Assembly: GCF_042214795.1 (NCBI RefSeq)
Contig: NZ_CP090177.1
Coordinates: 620,001-684,000 of the forward strand
Origin: Arcobacter iocasae
GTDB taxonomy: Bacteria; Campylobacterota; Campylobacteria; Campylobacterales; Arcobacteraceae
Reading direction: 5' to 3'
Length of the DNA stretch: 64,000 nucleotides
Both the position numbers and the translations under genes were made by a program. The first letter of the stretch is position 1; every line of letters starts with the position of its first letter. The notes below the pieces were generated by a model that searched no databases, was not told the DNA's origin, and saw only the letters and a program-made list of their open reading frames with translations. Below, piece by piece: positions 45,721 to 55,088 of the stretch.

Positions 45721-46577
45721 ATATTCTCTCCTTTAATCATATACTTTATTCCCTCTTCCACACTATATGGATTTTTAAGATTTAGCTTTTCTTTTGTTAT
45801 TGTATTATCAATTTCTAAACTTCCATAAAGTCTTTTGTAAAATGATGGTTTTAATAATTTTAATAAACTTTCAAAAAATGGTATTTTTATTAGGCAAATT
45901 TTTTTATCTAAATTTTTAGCGATAAGTTCAATAAGCCTGGTAGTACTTAAAGGTTCATCATCACTAGCTAAAAATATTCCACTTTTTTGTTGTTTTATTA
46001 CCTCATCTACTAAATGACAAAGATTTCCTATATAAACCATACTTCGTTTATTTTCTATTTTTCCAAAAGGTAATACTGGCACTTTATTTGTTAGATTTAC
46101 AAGTGATTTAATATTTGCTTTTACACCATATCCATATACTATGGGAGTTCGGATAATACTTACTTTAAAGTTTTCATCTTCTAACTTTCTAAGCTCAAGT
46201 TCTGCTGTAAATTTACTTTTACCATATTCGTCTTTTGGACTACAAATAGTATTCTCAGTATATTTGCGAGTAGTTTCTTCTCCATAAACTTTCACTGTAC
46301 TCATAAATACAAACTGTTTTATACCCGATTCTTTTGCTTTTTGTGCAATATTCAAAGTCTGAGTTACATTTACTCTTTTATACTCACTAGCACTTGAACC
46401 ACCCATTTGATGCACCAATGCCGATAGATGAAAGACTATATCTATTCCATTACAATCTAAACTATTTATATCATCTTTTAAAAAGCTAAAAGTTTTTATA
46501 TTGTATTTATTTTTATATTTGTTTATAAAATAGTTTCCTATGAAACCTGAAGAACCTGTGATTAATAGTTCTTTCAT
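45717..46577 (-). CDS. NAD-dependent epimerase/4-ketoreductase (WbpV/WbpK-like)
   Basis: The 286-residue extended short-chain dehydrogenase starts with ITGSSGFIGNYF (residues 6-17) and contains FHLSALVHQMGG, a stretch typical of WbpV/WbpK-type UDP-4-keto-6-deoxy-GlcNAc reductases. FMSTVKVYGEE and a catalytic YGKSK (Tyr-x-x-x-Lys) follow, then RTPIVYGYGVKAN and RSMVYIGNL. Such enzymes reduce the product of the neighbouring dehydratase to UDP-QuiNAc or UDP-FucNAc; which epimer is made cannot be read from sequence. It overlaps its neighbours by four bases on each side (TTGA and ATGA), tying it to the initiating transferase and to a glycosyltransferase. Confidence 0.87.
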   Translation of the reverse strand: MKELLITGSSGFIGNYFINKYKNKYNIKTFSFLKDDINSLDCNGIDIVFHLSALVHQMGGSSASEYKRVNVTQTLNIAQKAKESGIKQFVFMSTVKVYGEETTRKYTENTICSPKDEYGKSKFTAELELRKLEDENFKVSIIRTPIVYGYGVKANIKSLVNLTNKVPVLPFGKIENKRSMVYIGNLCHLVDEVIKQQKSGIFLASDDEPLSTTRLIELIAKNLDKKICLIKIPFFESLLKLLKPSFYKRLYGSLEIDNTITKEKLNLKNPYSVEEGIKYMIKGENI

Positions 46578-47686
46578 ATTTTACCTTCATATATTTCAAA
46601 ATGTTTTTCCACTACTTTTTTAATATCAAACTCTTTTTCAGCTAATTTTCTTCCTGCTTTTCCCATACTATTTCTTAAGTTTTCATCTATTATCAGTTTT
46701 TCAATCATTTGAGCCAGTGATTCAGAATTTTTTACTTTACATAAAAGTCCTGTAATATCAGGTACAATAGCATCACTACAACCAGGTACATCTGTAGTGA
46801 CTACTGCTCTACCACAAGCAGCTGCTTCTATAAGAACTTTTGGTAATCCTTCTCTATAAGAAGGAAGAACTACAATATTTGAATCTGAAAATGCACTTGC
46901 AATATTACTACTAAATCCATATACATTTACAAATCCACTTTTTTTTATCATTTTGATATCTTCATTAGTTAAACTTGCTGGATTATAAATATCTATATCT
47001 CCATATAATTCAAATTCTATATTTGGGAATCTTTGTTTTAAAACTTTTACAGCTTCAATATATTCAAAAACACCTTTATCTTTTAAAAGTCTACAAGCCA
47101 TAGAAACTTTAATATTTTGATTGTTTTCTTTTATCCATTTATATTGATTCAAATCTACACCAGAACCTCTTATTAAAGTAGTTGGTACTTTAACTATAGA
47201 GATTACAACAACTTTATCACTAGAATTTTGAACTATTACATGAGAATTCTTCCCAGCAAGTGAAAATCTATACATAATTTTTACCAATGTTCTTACTAGA
47301 GTTGCGTTAAATCCTTGTTTTATGAAAATAAATCCAAGCCCAGAGATAGAAAAAATTTTTTTGTTTATGTTTAAAAATCTAGAAGCTATTCCACCATAAA
47401 GTACTGGCTTAATAGTCACAAAATGAGCGACATTAGGACTTATTTCTTTTAATACTTTATATATTTCAAGAAAAGCCTTTATCTCTCCTGTTATTCCTAT
47501 ACCACTTCGTGAAATATCGAGAGGATGTACTTTTAAGCCTAAACTTTCTAAATATTTTTTTTTATCAGTTATAGCACAAGATATATGCACTTCATAACCT
47601 TTTTTAAGTGCCTCCAAAGCTAAAGGTAATCTATGTGATATAAAAAACCAATCAACATTTACTACAAATAATATTTTTTTAATCAA
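46574..47686 (-). CDS. Glycosyltransferase, GT4 family
   Basis: The 370-residue GT-B enzyme has an N-terminal acceptor domain beginning KKILFVVNVDWFFISHRLPLA and a nucleotide-sugar domain with MACRLLKDKGVFEYIEAV. It has the retaining-type E-x7-E motif in YREGLPKVLIEAAACGR, followed by PGCSDAIVPDITGLLC. The opening, with its WFFxSHRLPLA pattern, is shared by PglA-like and WbpX-neighbouring enzymes that add the second sugar to an undecaprenyl-linked QuiNAc or bacillosamine. Its position next to the initiating group supports that place in the pathway, but the donor is unknown. The start is TTG and overlaps the stop of the amidotransferase gene by eight bases. Confidence 0.87.
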   Translation of the reverse strand: MIKKILFVVNVDWFFISHRLPLALEALKKGYEVHISCAITDKKKYLESLGLKVHPLDISRSGIGITGEIKAFLEIYKVLKEISPNVAHFVTIKPVLYGGIASRFLNINKKIFSISGLGFIFIKQGFNATLVRTLVKIMYRFSLAGKNSHVIVQNSSDKVVVISIVKVPTTLIRGSGVDLNQYKWIKENNQNIKVSMACRLLKDKGVFEYIEAVKVLKQRFPNIEFELYGDIDIYNPASLTNEDIKMIKKSGFVNVYGFSSNIASAFSDSNIVVLPSYREGLPKVLIEAAACGRAVVTTDVPGCSDAIVPDITGLLCKVKNSESLAQMIEKLIIDENLRNSMGKAGRKLAEKEFDIKKVVEKHFEIYEGKI

Positions 47687-49577
47687 GCCACTTTTCCTTC
47701 CACATCTGATACATCAAAATAAACCATATAGTTGTACCTATTTCAGCCCCTTCAAAAAATTTATTTTTTATACTATTTATCTCATCTTTGTCAAAAATAT
47801 TTTGATCTAACTTTTCTTCATCTAAATATTTTAAAACTAAAGGTTTTAATTCATCTCGTAACCATTCATTTAGTGGTATTTGAAATCCTGATTTTGGTTT
47901 GTCCACTAATTCTTTGGGAATATATTTATATAAAACTTGTCTTAATAAATATTTACCTTGATTGTTTTTATATTTTTTATTAAGTGGTACTCTTGCCATA
48001 TACTCTATGATACGATGATCTAGCAATGGTTCTCTACCTTCTAGACTTACACTCATAGTAGCTCGATCTACTTTTGTAAGGACATCATCATTCATAAAAA
48101 TCTTATAATCAACTGCCATCATTTGATCTAAAAACTTTGTATTATCTACTTTATTCCACTTTATAAAAAGCTCATTATCTCTTTTTATTTTTAAGAATCT
48201 TACTATCTCATCTTTATCTACATAGCTACTTGCATTTTCAAACATCTCCTCAAGGCTATCACTATTTATAGCTCTTTTAAATTTAATATACTTATCTTTG
48301 ATATTTGTTTGTTTTAAATTCTTTGGTAATTTATCATTGACAAATTCTATTGTATCTGCACTTAAGAAATTTAATCCAGTTTTTAAAACTCCTCTTTTAA
48401 AACTATTTGAAAATATATTTTGGAATTTATTAAGAAAAAAGTATTTACTATACCCACAAAAAGCCTCATCACCTCCATCTGCACTTAGTGCAACTGTCAC
48501 ACTTTGTCGTGCTAACTTTGATACTATCATAGTAGGTAGTGCTGAACTATCACCAAAAGGCTCATCATAATAAAAAGGTAAACTTTCTACTAAATCTAAC
48601 ATATCTCTGTTCTTCATATAATATTCAGTATGATTTGTACCTAAGTATTCTGCTATCGTTTTAGCATGTTTTGCTTCATTGTACTTTTCATCATCAAAAC
48701 CAATAGTAAAAGTATTTATTTTTTTACCTTGTTTCTTAGCCAAGATTGAAGCCACAAGTGAACTGTCATATCCACCACTTAAAAAAACTCCAACAGGTAC
48801 ATCTGAGACCATTCTTAAATCTATTGAATCATCTAAAATATTTTCAATATTCTCTAATATTTGATTTTCACTTTTATCAAATTTTTCTTTTAAATAAAAA
48901 TCATTCACATCCCAATATTTTATAATATCAAATTTTAAAGTTTTAATATCATATTCTAAATAATGTCCAGCTTCTAGCTTATAACAGTTTTGAAATATAG
49001 TATAAGGGGCAGAGATATAGCCAAATTGAAAAAAATAAGGAAGTACTTCTAAGTTTTGCTCTTTTTTAAACTCTGGATGCTTGTGAAAGGATTTTATCTC
49101 AGATGAAAACATAAACTGATTTTCACCTACATAATAAAAAAGAGGCTTTACCCCAGCTCTATCTCGCACTAAAAAAAGTTTATTTTGTACTTTATCTAAA
49201 ACAGAAAAAGCAAACATTCCTATAAATTTATCAATACACTTTATACCCCATTGTTTATAACTATAAAGTATAACTTCTGTATCACTATTAGATATAAATT
49301 TATAATCTAATTTTTTAAGTTCTTCTTTTATATTTTTAAAATTATAAACTTCTCCATTAAATACTATCACATAGTTTTCACAACCACTTACAAAAGGCTG
49401 ATGACCATGAGAACTTAAATCCTGAATTGATAATCTATTATGTCCAAAATGCACACCACTACTTTCATCAAAATAAGTTCCATTATCATCAGGACCTCGA
49501 TATGATTGAATTTTCAACATATCATTTATAATATATTCTTTTTTGCATTTATCTATAAAGCCTGCTATTCCACACAT
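47679..49577 (-). CDS. asnB: Asparagine-synthase-type glutamine amidotransferase (first copy)
   Basis: The 632-residue enzyme has an N-terminal glutaminase domain with the nucleophile Cys2 (MCGIAGF), RGPDDNG, GHNRLSIQDLS and FNGEVYNF. Its C-terminal synthetase domain has the ATP PP-loop SGGYDSSL (near 265), LSADGGDEAFCGY and KVDRATMSVSLEGREPLLDHRI. All catalytic parts appear intact. In glycan operons such proteins (for example WbpS) often amidate uronic acids of the O-unit rather than make free asparagine, and the location between glycosyltransferase and polymerase genes favours that. A similar gene lies at 51815-53623, and the two differ widely, so they probably act on different acceptors or positions. 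It overlaps the polymerase gene by 13 bases. Confidence 0.88.
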   Translation of the reverse strand: MCGIAGFIDKCKKEYIINDMLKIQSYRGPDDNGTYFDESSGVHFGHNRLSIQDLSSHGHQPFVSGCENYVIVFNGEVYNFKNIKEELKKLDYKFISNSDTEVILYSYKQWGIKCIDKFIGMFAFSVLDKVQNKLFLVRDRAGVKPLFYYVGENQFMFSSEIKSFHKHPEFKKEQNLEVLPYFFQFGYISAPYTIFQNCYKLEAGHYLEYDIKTLKFDIIKYWDVNDFYLKEKFDKSENQILENIENILDDSIDLRMVSDVPVGVFLSGGYDSSLVASILAKKQGKKINTFTIGFDDEKYNEAKHAKTIAEYLGTNHTEYYMKNRDMLDLVESLPFYYDEPFGDSSALPTMIVSKLARQSVTVALSADGGDEAFCGYSKYFFLNKFQNIFSNSFKRGVLKTGLNFLSADTIEFVNDKLPKNLKQTNIKDKYIKFKRAINSDSLEEMFENASSYVDKDEIVRFLKIKRDNELFIKWNKVDNTKFLDQMMAVDYKIFMNDDVLTKVDRATMSVSLEGREPLLDHRIIEYMARVPLNKKYKNNQGKYLLRQVLYKYIPKELVDKPKSGFQIPLNEWLRDELKPLVLKYLDEEKLDQNIFDKDEINSIKNKFFEGAEIGTTIWFILMYQMWKEKWLD

Positions 49578-50686
49578 AGTGAACTCTTTTTAATTAATTG
49601 TTTTTTTTGATATATAAAATAAAAAGAATAAATAATATATATTCCAATAAATGGAAATTTATACCTTACTGCTGTTCCACTGTTATAACTCACCAAGCCA
49701 TAGATAAGCAATGCTAAAAACAAAAGTACATTTAAAAACTTTATTTCTTGCATTTTCCATAGTTTATATTTGAAGTTCTCTTTTAATATATACAGTATCA
49801 AAATAAAAATTACACAGTTTTCCGAGAACTGTAGTAATTGTAAAATACCAAATTCTTCCCATGGCAGAGGACGAAACAACTGCATCATAATACTTGGTAT
49901 GATTGATAAAAGTAAATCAAAATATGAAGATATAGGGATATATGGTTCATGGACACTTAACAAGTTCTCATTATAAAAAGCTAAACGATAATAGTTTAAT
50001 TTTTCAATAGTGAAAAAATCTAAAAGAAAAAGAATAGGTGCAAAGGCAATAATAAAAAATATAAAATTATACTTATTATTCTTAGGTGAAAGTAAAATCG
50101 ATGTAATTAATGCTACTACATAAATAAGTAGATTCTGAAATTTAATAAATTGTAATAAAAATATACTACCAAAACCTACCAAACCTTTCTTTACAATTAA
50201 AATGTAATATGTAGCAAAAAACATTATTGTAAATATAAGCATATCTCTTAATGCTAAGGATGAATATAATAGTAAACTGGGATACAATAAATAAAAATAT
50301 ACTATAAATCGTGAAGATAAAAATCTTTTTTTATATAAAAATAAAAAAATAAAAAGATAGAGTATGTAATTTATCATTCCTATAGAATAAAGTGAATCAA
50401 TAAAAGGAATAGGGAATAATCCAAAAATAAGTCCTGAGATATAAACTGTTTTACCATTAGCAAAGTTACTTTCATTTAAAAAGTCAAACATACGAATATT
50501 TTGAGTAACTTCAAAATAATTAAATTGATCTGGCATTAAACTTGAATCAATTAGAAATCCATTAAATAGAAAAATACTAAATAAATGTAATAAAAGTATT
50601 ATTTGATATAAATTAGAAATGTGATAATATTTATTTAATACTAGTACTATTGTCAAAATATATATTATATTTACAGCATCAAGCAT
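49565..50686 (-). CDS. Wzy-like O-antigen polymerase (EpsG/Wzy type)
   Basis: The 373-residue protein has about ten to eleven membrane helices and no soluble domain. A large periplasmic loop follows helix one or two (DSSLMPDQFNYFEV). The segment YPSLLLYSSLALRDMLIF resembles the conserved arginine motif of EpsG- and Wzy-type polymerases, and a late loop at about 225-285 may be periplasmic. Wzy proteins link lipid-borne repeat units at the periplasmic face. The gene lies within a Wzx/Wzy-type cluster with a flippase, and no other polymerase candidate is visible, which supports the call. The overall similarity is judged from hydrophobicity and one motif only. Confidence 0.72.
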   Translation of the reverse strand: MLDAVNIIYILTIVLVLNKYYHISNLYQIILLLHLFSIFLFNGFLIDSSLMPDQFNYFEVTQNIRMFDFLNESNFANGKTVYISGLIFGLFPIPFIDSLYSIGMINYILYLFIFLFLYKKRFLSSRFIVYFYLLYPSLLLYSSLALRDMLIFTIMFFATYYILIVKKGLVGFGSIFLLQFIKFQNLLIYVVALITSILLSPKNNKYNFIFFIIAFAPILFLLDFFTIEKLNYYRLAFYNENLLSVHEPYIPISSYFDLLLSIIPSIMMQLFRPLPWEEFGILQLLQFSENCVIFILILYILKENFKYKLWKMQEIKFLNVLLFLALLIYGLVSYNSGTAVRYKFPFIGIYIIYSFYFIYQKKQLIKKSSLCVE

Positions 50687-51818
50687 CTAAAATCTCTTCA
50701 AATTGACTTAATATCAAAGTTACATCAAAATAGCTTGCTCGGTGCTTAGCTTTAATTTTATATTGGTATCTAATTTTTTCATCATTTACAATCATATTCA
50801 TTGCTTTTATCAATTTCTCTACATTTCTTATAGGCGTTAAGATACCATACTGAGATAATTCAATATCATCTTTTAACTGAAATTCTACGTCACTATCGGG
50901 TGCTAATATTTCTCTTGGACCACTTAAGCAATCTGTACTTATTACTGGCAATCCACAGGCTAAAGCTTCTAAAAGAACATTTGGGAAGCCTTCATAATTT
51001 GAAGTAAATACAAAACAATCTGCTTGAGAGAGATATGTATATGGATTTGATTGTCGATCCAAAAGTACAACCTTATTTTCTAAACTATTCTCTTTTATTT
51101 GATATTCTAGTTCACTTCTTAGTTTTCCATCACCTATAATGTAAAGATTTGCATTTACTTCTTTCATTGCTTCTACCATAAGTTTGTGATTTTTCTGAGC
51201 TTCTATTCTACCGATTGTTACAAAAGAAAATTTTTCATTCCTAAACTCAACAAATTGATTTTGAAGTAAATTTACTTTTGATAAATTTATAGGATTATTT
51301 ATAACTACAATTTTATCTATTTCTATACCAAAGTTTTGTTCTAAGTCTTTTTGTATACCAATAGCATTTGGAATTATCTTATCTGCTTTTGGATATAGAA
51401 ACTTTATGAGCCATCTTGATATCTTATCTTTTACTCCATGTGTTTTATACTCTTGCGATGGTGCAATTCTTTCACTTATAATAACTTTAGTCTTCATCCC
51501 CATTAATTTAGCCAATATATTTACATAATTTGGTCTATTCATAAAAGATAAAGACACATCACTAATATTTAATTTTTTGTACTTTAATGCTAATATTGGT
51601 AACTTTACAAGCTTTTTTATACCACTCTCTTTGGAATCTGAATTTTCAAGATAAACTATCTTTATCTCTTGTGGTATCTCATAAAAAATAGTATTATTCA
51701 TCAAATAAAGAGTTATATTATATTTGCATTTTAATTCATTCAATAAAGTTGACACTACCCTTTCAGCACCACCACTAGCTAATGAATAAATTAAAATAGA
51801 GAGTTTTTTCCTACTCAT
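50679..51818 (-). CDS. Glycosyltransferase, GT4 family
   Basis: The 379-residue GT-B enzyme opens with KLSILIYSLASGGAERVVSTLL, the GGAERV signature of many capsule and O-antigen GT4 enzymes. SERIAPSQ, VTIGRIEAQKNHKLMVEA and the E-x7-E motif in YEGFPNVLLEALACGLPV follow. The donor is often UDP-HexNAc or GDP-hexose in related enzymes, but this cannot be decided here. The start was set at the ATG at 51818, which overlaps the upstream stop as ATGA; an in-frame TTG at 51839 would add seven residues without family similarity. Its stop overlaps the polymerase start. Confidence 0.87.
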   Translation of the reverse strand: MSRKKLSILIYSLASGGAERVVSTLLNELKCKYNITLYLMNNTIFYEIPQEIKIVYLENSDSKESGIKKLVKLPILALKYKKLNISDVSLSFMNRPNYVNILAKLMGMKTKVIISERIAPSQEYKTHGVKDKISRWLIKFLYPKADKIIPNAIGIQKDLEQNFGIEIDKIVVINNPINLSKVNLLQNQFVEFRNEKFSFVTIGRIEAQKNHKLMVEAMKEVNANLYIIGDGKLRSELEYQIKENSLENKVVLLDRQSNPYTYLSQADCFVFTSNYEGFPNVLLEALACGLPVISTDCLSGPREILAPDSDVEFQLKDDIELSQYGILTPIRNVEKLIKAMNMIVNDEKIRYQYKIKAKHRASYFDVTLILSQFEEILDA

Positions 51819-53623
51819 CTTAAGCTCATTATATTCCAAAGAACATATTCAAAATTTTTACCTTTTTGATGCTCATTAAATATTTTTATTAAATATTTTT
51901 TATTAAATCTATCATCTAAGTTTTCTATTTTAGAATAAACTATATCTTTTAATTCATTTCTAAACCAATATTTAAGTGGTACGGAAAAACCTCTTTTAGG
52001 GCGTTCAATTAATCTTCTTGGAATCTGTTTATAAAGAATTTCTTTTAATATAGATTTAGAACCATGTTGAAGCCTAATATGACTAGGTAAGCTATATGCA
52101 AATTCTATAACTCTGTGATCTAAGATAGGAACTCTTGCTTCAAGACCATATGCCATTGTAGATCTATCCACTTTTGTAAGAATATCATCAGATAAGTATC
52201 TATTAAAATCTAATCGACTCAAACTATCTATAATATCTTTTCCATCAAATTGATAATCCATAATATCTAATAAATTTAATTCACTTTTTCCAAAGGAATC
52301 TTCTAGAAAACCACTATCAAATAAATTAGAAAGTTCCCAAGGTTTAGTAGAACAATACAAAAGTGCATAAATATTTTGTACATTAAGATGTTTAAGGGGA
52401 TAACTCATTTTTTGTAATTTATCATAAGGTGAATATTTCCCAATATTAGAGAATAAAGTTCTTACTAATTGTGATATCTTTGAAAGTTTATTATGATAGT
52501 TTTGTGCAAAAAAGTACCTTTCATAGCCTAAAAAAAGTTCATCACCACCATCGCCACTGAGAGCTACAGTTACATGTTTTTTTGTCATCTCACTTAGTAT
52601 CATCATTGGTAAACTTGAAGCATCACCAAAAGGCTCATCAAAATGATATTTTAATTTATCTATCAAATTTATTACATCACTTACTTTAAACTTATATTCA
52701 AAATGTTCACTATGTATATAATTTGCTACTTCTTTTGCATAAATAGACTCATCATACTTTTTGTCTTCAAATCCAATAGAAAATGTTTTAATTTTCTGAT
52801 TTGATTCTTGCTGCATAATTACGCTAACAAGACTACTGTCAATTCCACCACTTAAAAAACTTCCAACTTCAACATCTGATAACAGTCTATATTTAACTGA
52901 GCTTCGTATAAGTCTTTCTGTTTCTTCAACTGCTTCTTCATAAGGAATATCTAATTTAGTGTTTGGTAAATTCCAATATCTTTTTATATTTACACTATTT
53001 CCATCAAATACTAAATAATGTGCAGATTTTAATTTATAAATATCTTTATAGTAACTATTCTCACTTGGAATATAACCAAAGCTCATAAATTGAATCAATG
53101 CTTTATTACTTTTGTTTTGTTTTAAATGACTTGAAATACCTTTTAATTCACTAGAAAATGCAAATTCATCATTTTGAAAAGTCCAATAAACTGGTTTGAT
53201 TCCAACTCTATCACGAATCAAAAAAAGTTTTTGTTCTATTTTATCAAAAAGTGCAATTGAAAACATTCCAATAAAATATTCCAGTGCATTTTTAATTCCA
53301 AATTCTGTAAATGCCCAAAGTAATGTCTCAGTATCACTAGTAGTTTTAAATTTTTTAAAATTTAATTTTTTTCTTATCTCAAAATGATTATAAACTTCTC
53401 CATTAAAAACTATTACATACCTATTATTTTCCATTGGTTGATTTGCATGAGTTGCTAAATCTTGAATTGATAAACGATTATGGCCTAAAAATAATTTTTT
53501 TTCATTAAATCTATATTCTTTTACTGTAGAATTATCTGGACCACGATGTGACATTAGAAAATTTTGCTTTACTATGTGTTCATATGATAAATTTGTATTA
53601 TAATAGCCTAAAATACTACACAC
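51815..53623 (-). CDS. asnB: Asparagine-synthase-type glutamine amidotransferase (second copy)
   Basis: The 602-residue enzyme has the same two-domain order as the copy at 47679-49577. The glutaminase part has Cys2 (MCSILGY), SHRGPDNS, GHNRLSIQDLATHANQ and FNGEVYNH. The synthetase part has the PP-loop SGGIDSSL (near 255), LSGDGGDELFLGYERY and KVDRSTMAYGLEARVPILDHRV. Catalytic residues look intact. The start is GTG, overlapping the flippase stop as TAGTG. Two amidotransferases in one operon suggest a glycan with two amidated groups, for example two uronamides, or one amidation of a glycan and one of an amino acid substituent. That reading is inferred from context. Confidence 0.88.
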   Translation of the reverse strand: MCSILGYYNTNLSYEHIVKQNFLMSHRGPDNSTVKEYRFNEKKLFLGHNRLSIQDLATHANQPMENNRYVIVFNGEVYNHFEIRKKLNFKKFKTTSDTETLLWAFTEFGIKNALEYFIGMFSIALFDKIEQKLFLIRDRVGIKPVYWTFQNDEFAFSSELKGISSHLKQNKSNKALIQFMSFGYIPSENSYYKDIYKLKSAHYLVFDGNSVNIKRYWNLPNTKLDIPYEEAVEETERLIRSSVKYRLLSDVEVGSFLSGGIDSSLVSVIMQQESNQKIKTFSIGFEDKKYDESIYAKEVANYIHSEHFEYKFKVSDVINLIDKLKYHFDEPFGDASSLPMMILSEMTKKHVTVALSGDGGDELFLGYERYFFAQNYHNKLSKISQLVRTLFSNIGKYSPYDKLQKMSYPLKHLNVQNIYALLYCSTKPWELSNLFDSGFLEDSFGKSELNLLDIMDYQFDGKDIIDSLSRLDFNRYLSDDILTKVDRSTMAYGLEARVPILDHRVIEFAYSLPSHIRLQHGSKSILKEILYKQIPRRLIERPKRGFSVPLKYWFRNELKDIVYSKIENLDDRFNKKYLIKIFNEHQKGKNFEYVLWNIMSLR

Positions 53624-55086
53624 TAAATTTCACCTCTCAAAAGTTTAATTATTTTTACTATAAATTCATCTTTTAATAAAATCAATATTACTATATAACT
53701 TACCACAAATACAACTAATTTAAAAATGAATTGTTCTAATATTAAACTAGATAAATAACATAGATAAGATCCTATTAATATCTTAATTAAATAAACAATT
53801 AACTCAAAATAGTTTATGTTTATATTCTCTTTATATTTTAAAAATATTATATTCAAAAAAAGCACTATAGTAGTTGAAAAGAGTGTAGCAATAGCTATTC
53901 CATAAACTTTATAAGACTCTATTAAATAAGTATTTAATAAAAAATTTAAAGTGACTCCAAAAAAAGACAAAAATATCACATATCCATATTTATTTACAGA
54001 CTGATATAAACTTTGAAATAGAGAATTTATTAGTCCTAAAAAAATAAGTGGAGAAAATATTGCAACCAATTTACTAGTAACTTCTATAGCTTTACTATCA
54101 AATGCACCGTATCCATATATAAGTTTAATTAAGCCATAAGAATAGACTATTAAAAAGATTATAATAGGAATAGACAATGTAATATATAACTTAATAGCCT
54201 TAGTAATTAATTTATTATTATTAGTTTTTTCAGATAACTTAGTTAAATAAACATTCGCAAAATCAAAAATAAAACCTATTCCAGAAGTAATAATTAATGC
54301 ATATGTTAGTGATATAACCATTCCATTTTCAAGTAATGAAGCAAAACTTTTATCTACTACTCTAATTAATTGTAACACTAAAAACCACAATGATAATTTT
54401 AATGTATTAATATAAATAACTTTTAATTCTTTTTGCCATAAACTTCCATAAAAAGCTATTATTCTAACCTTTTTTGCATAATATATTAAATAAAATATCC
54501 CAATAATATACCCTACAGAAAGTGATACTGGAATAATATTTACATCTGTTTTAGGAATCACTATTAAATATACAAAAGAAATAAAAGAAACTATAAATTC
54601 AGCATAATTAGATACAGAGAATAAGTTAAGTGCTCTAAAAAAAGATATTAAAGCAAAAAAAGGTAAATAAACAGCACTCATAAAGATAAAGTAATAAAAT
54701 ATTCCCTTAGAGCTATTTATTTTTTCTAAATCAAAACCAGGTGCTAAAATAGAAATTATATCTTGAAAAAATATATATTCTAAAGGAACAATAATTATTG
54801 TTAAAAATAATGCAAATGCAAATATTGAACCACTAAGTTTTTTAAACTTTGTAAGAGATGTTTCTTTTGCCTTAACTAATAGGGGAATTCCTACAACAGT
54901 AAAAACATGTCCAAATACAAACAAACTAATGTCTAAAACTGTTAAAGCCATAGAATAAGCATCCATTTGTGAACTTATTCCAAAAGAAAAAGCAAAAATT
55001 AAATATTTAAGATACCCCAAACTTTTAGAAAATATCTGAAATGTAAAAGTGTTTATTATATTAGATGTTAAATTTTGGGAGAACAT
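53623..55086 (-). CDS. Wzx flippase, MurJ-like (MVF superfamily)
   Basis: The 487-residue protein has about thirteen to fourteen membrane helices. The opening FTFQIFSKSLGYLKYLIFAFSFGISSQMDAYSMALTV is typical of MurJ/MviN-like flippases, with the SxxD/DAYxxA pattern of that group. Later segments such as FFALISFFRALN and SLFQSLYQSVNKYGY fit the same fold. In this setting it most likely flips the lipid-linked glycan repeat unit to the periplasm rather than lipid II, because it lies inside a glycan operon with a polymerase and glycosyltransferases. It ends one base into the amidotransferase gene and starts two bases after the preceding gene. Confidence 0.83.
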   Translation of the reverse strand: MFSQNLTSNIINTFTFQIFSKSLGYLKYLIFAFSFGISSQMDAYSMALTVLDISLFVFGHVFTVVGIPLLVKAKETSLTKFKKLSGSIFAFALFLTIIIVPLEYIFFQDIISILAPGFDLEKINSSKGIFYYFIFMSAVYLPFFALISFFRALNLFSVSNYAEFIVSFISFVYLIVIPKTDVNIIPVSLSVGYIIGIFYLIYYAKKVRIIAFYGSLWQKELKVIYINTLKLSLWFLVLQLIRVVDKSFASLLENGMVISLTYALIITSGIGFIFDFANVYLTKLSEKTNNNKLITKAIKLYITLSIPIIIFLIVYSYGLIKLIYGYGAFDSKAIEVTSKLVAIFSPLIFLGLINSLFQSLYQSVNKYGYVIFLSFFGVTLNFLLNTYLIESYKVYGIAIATLFSTTIVLFLNIIFLKYKENININYFELIVYLIKILIGSYLCYLSSLILEQFIFKLVVFVVSYIVILILLKDEFIVKIIKLLRGEI

Positions 55087-55088
55087 CT

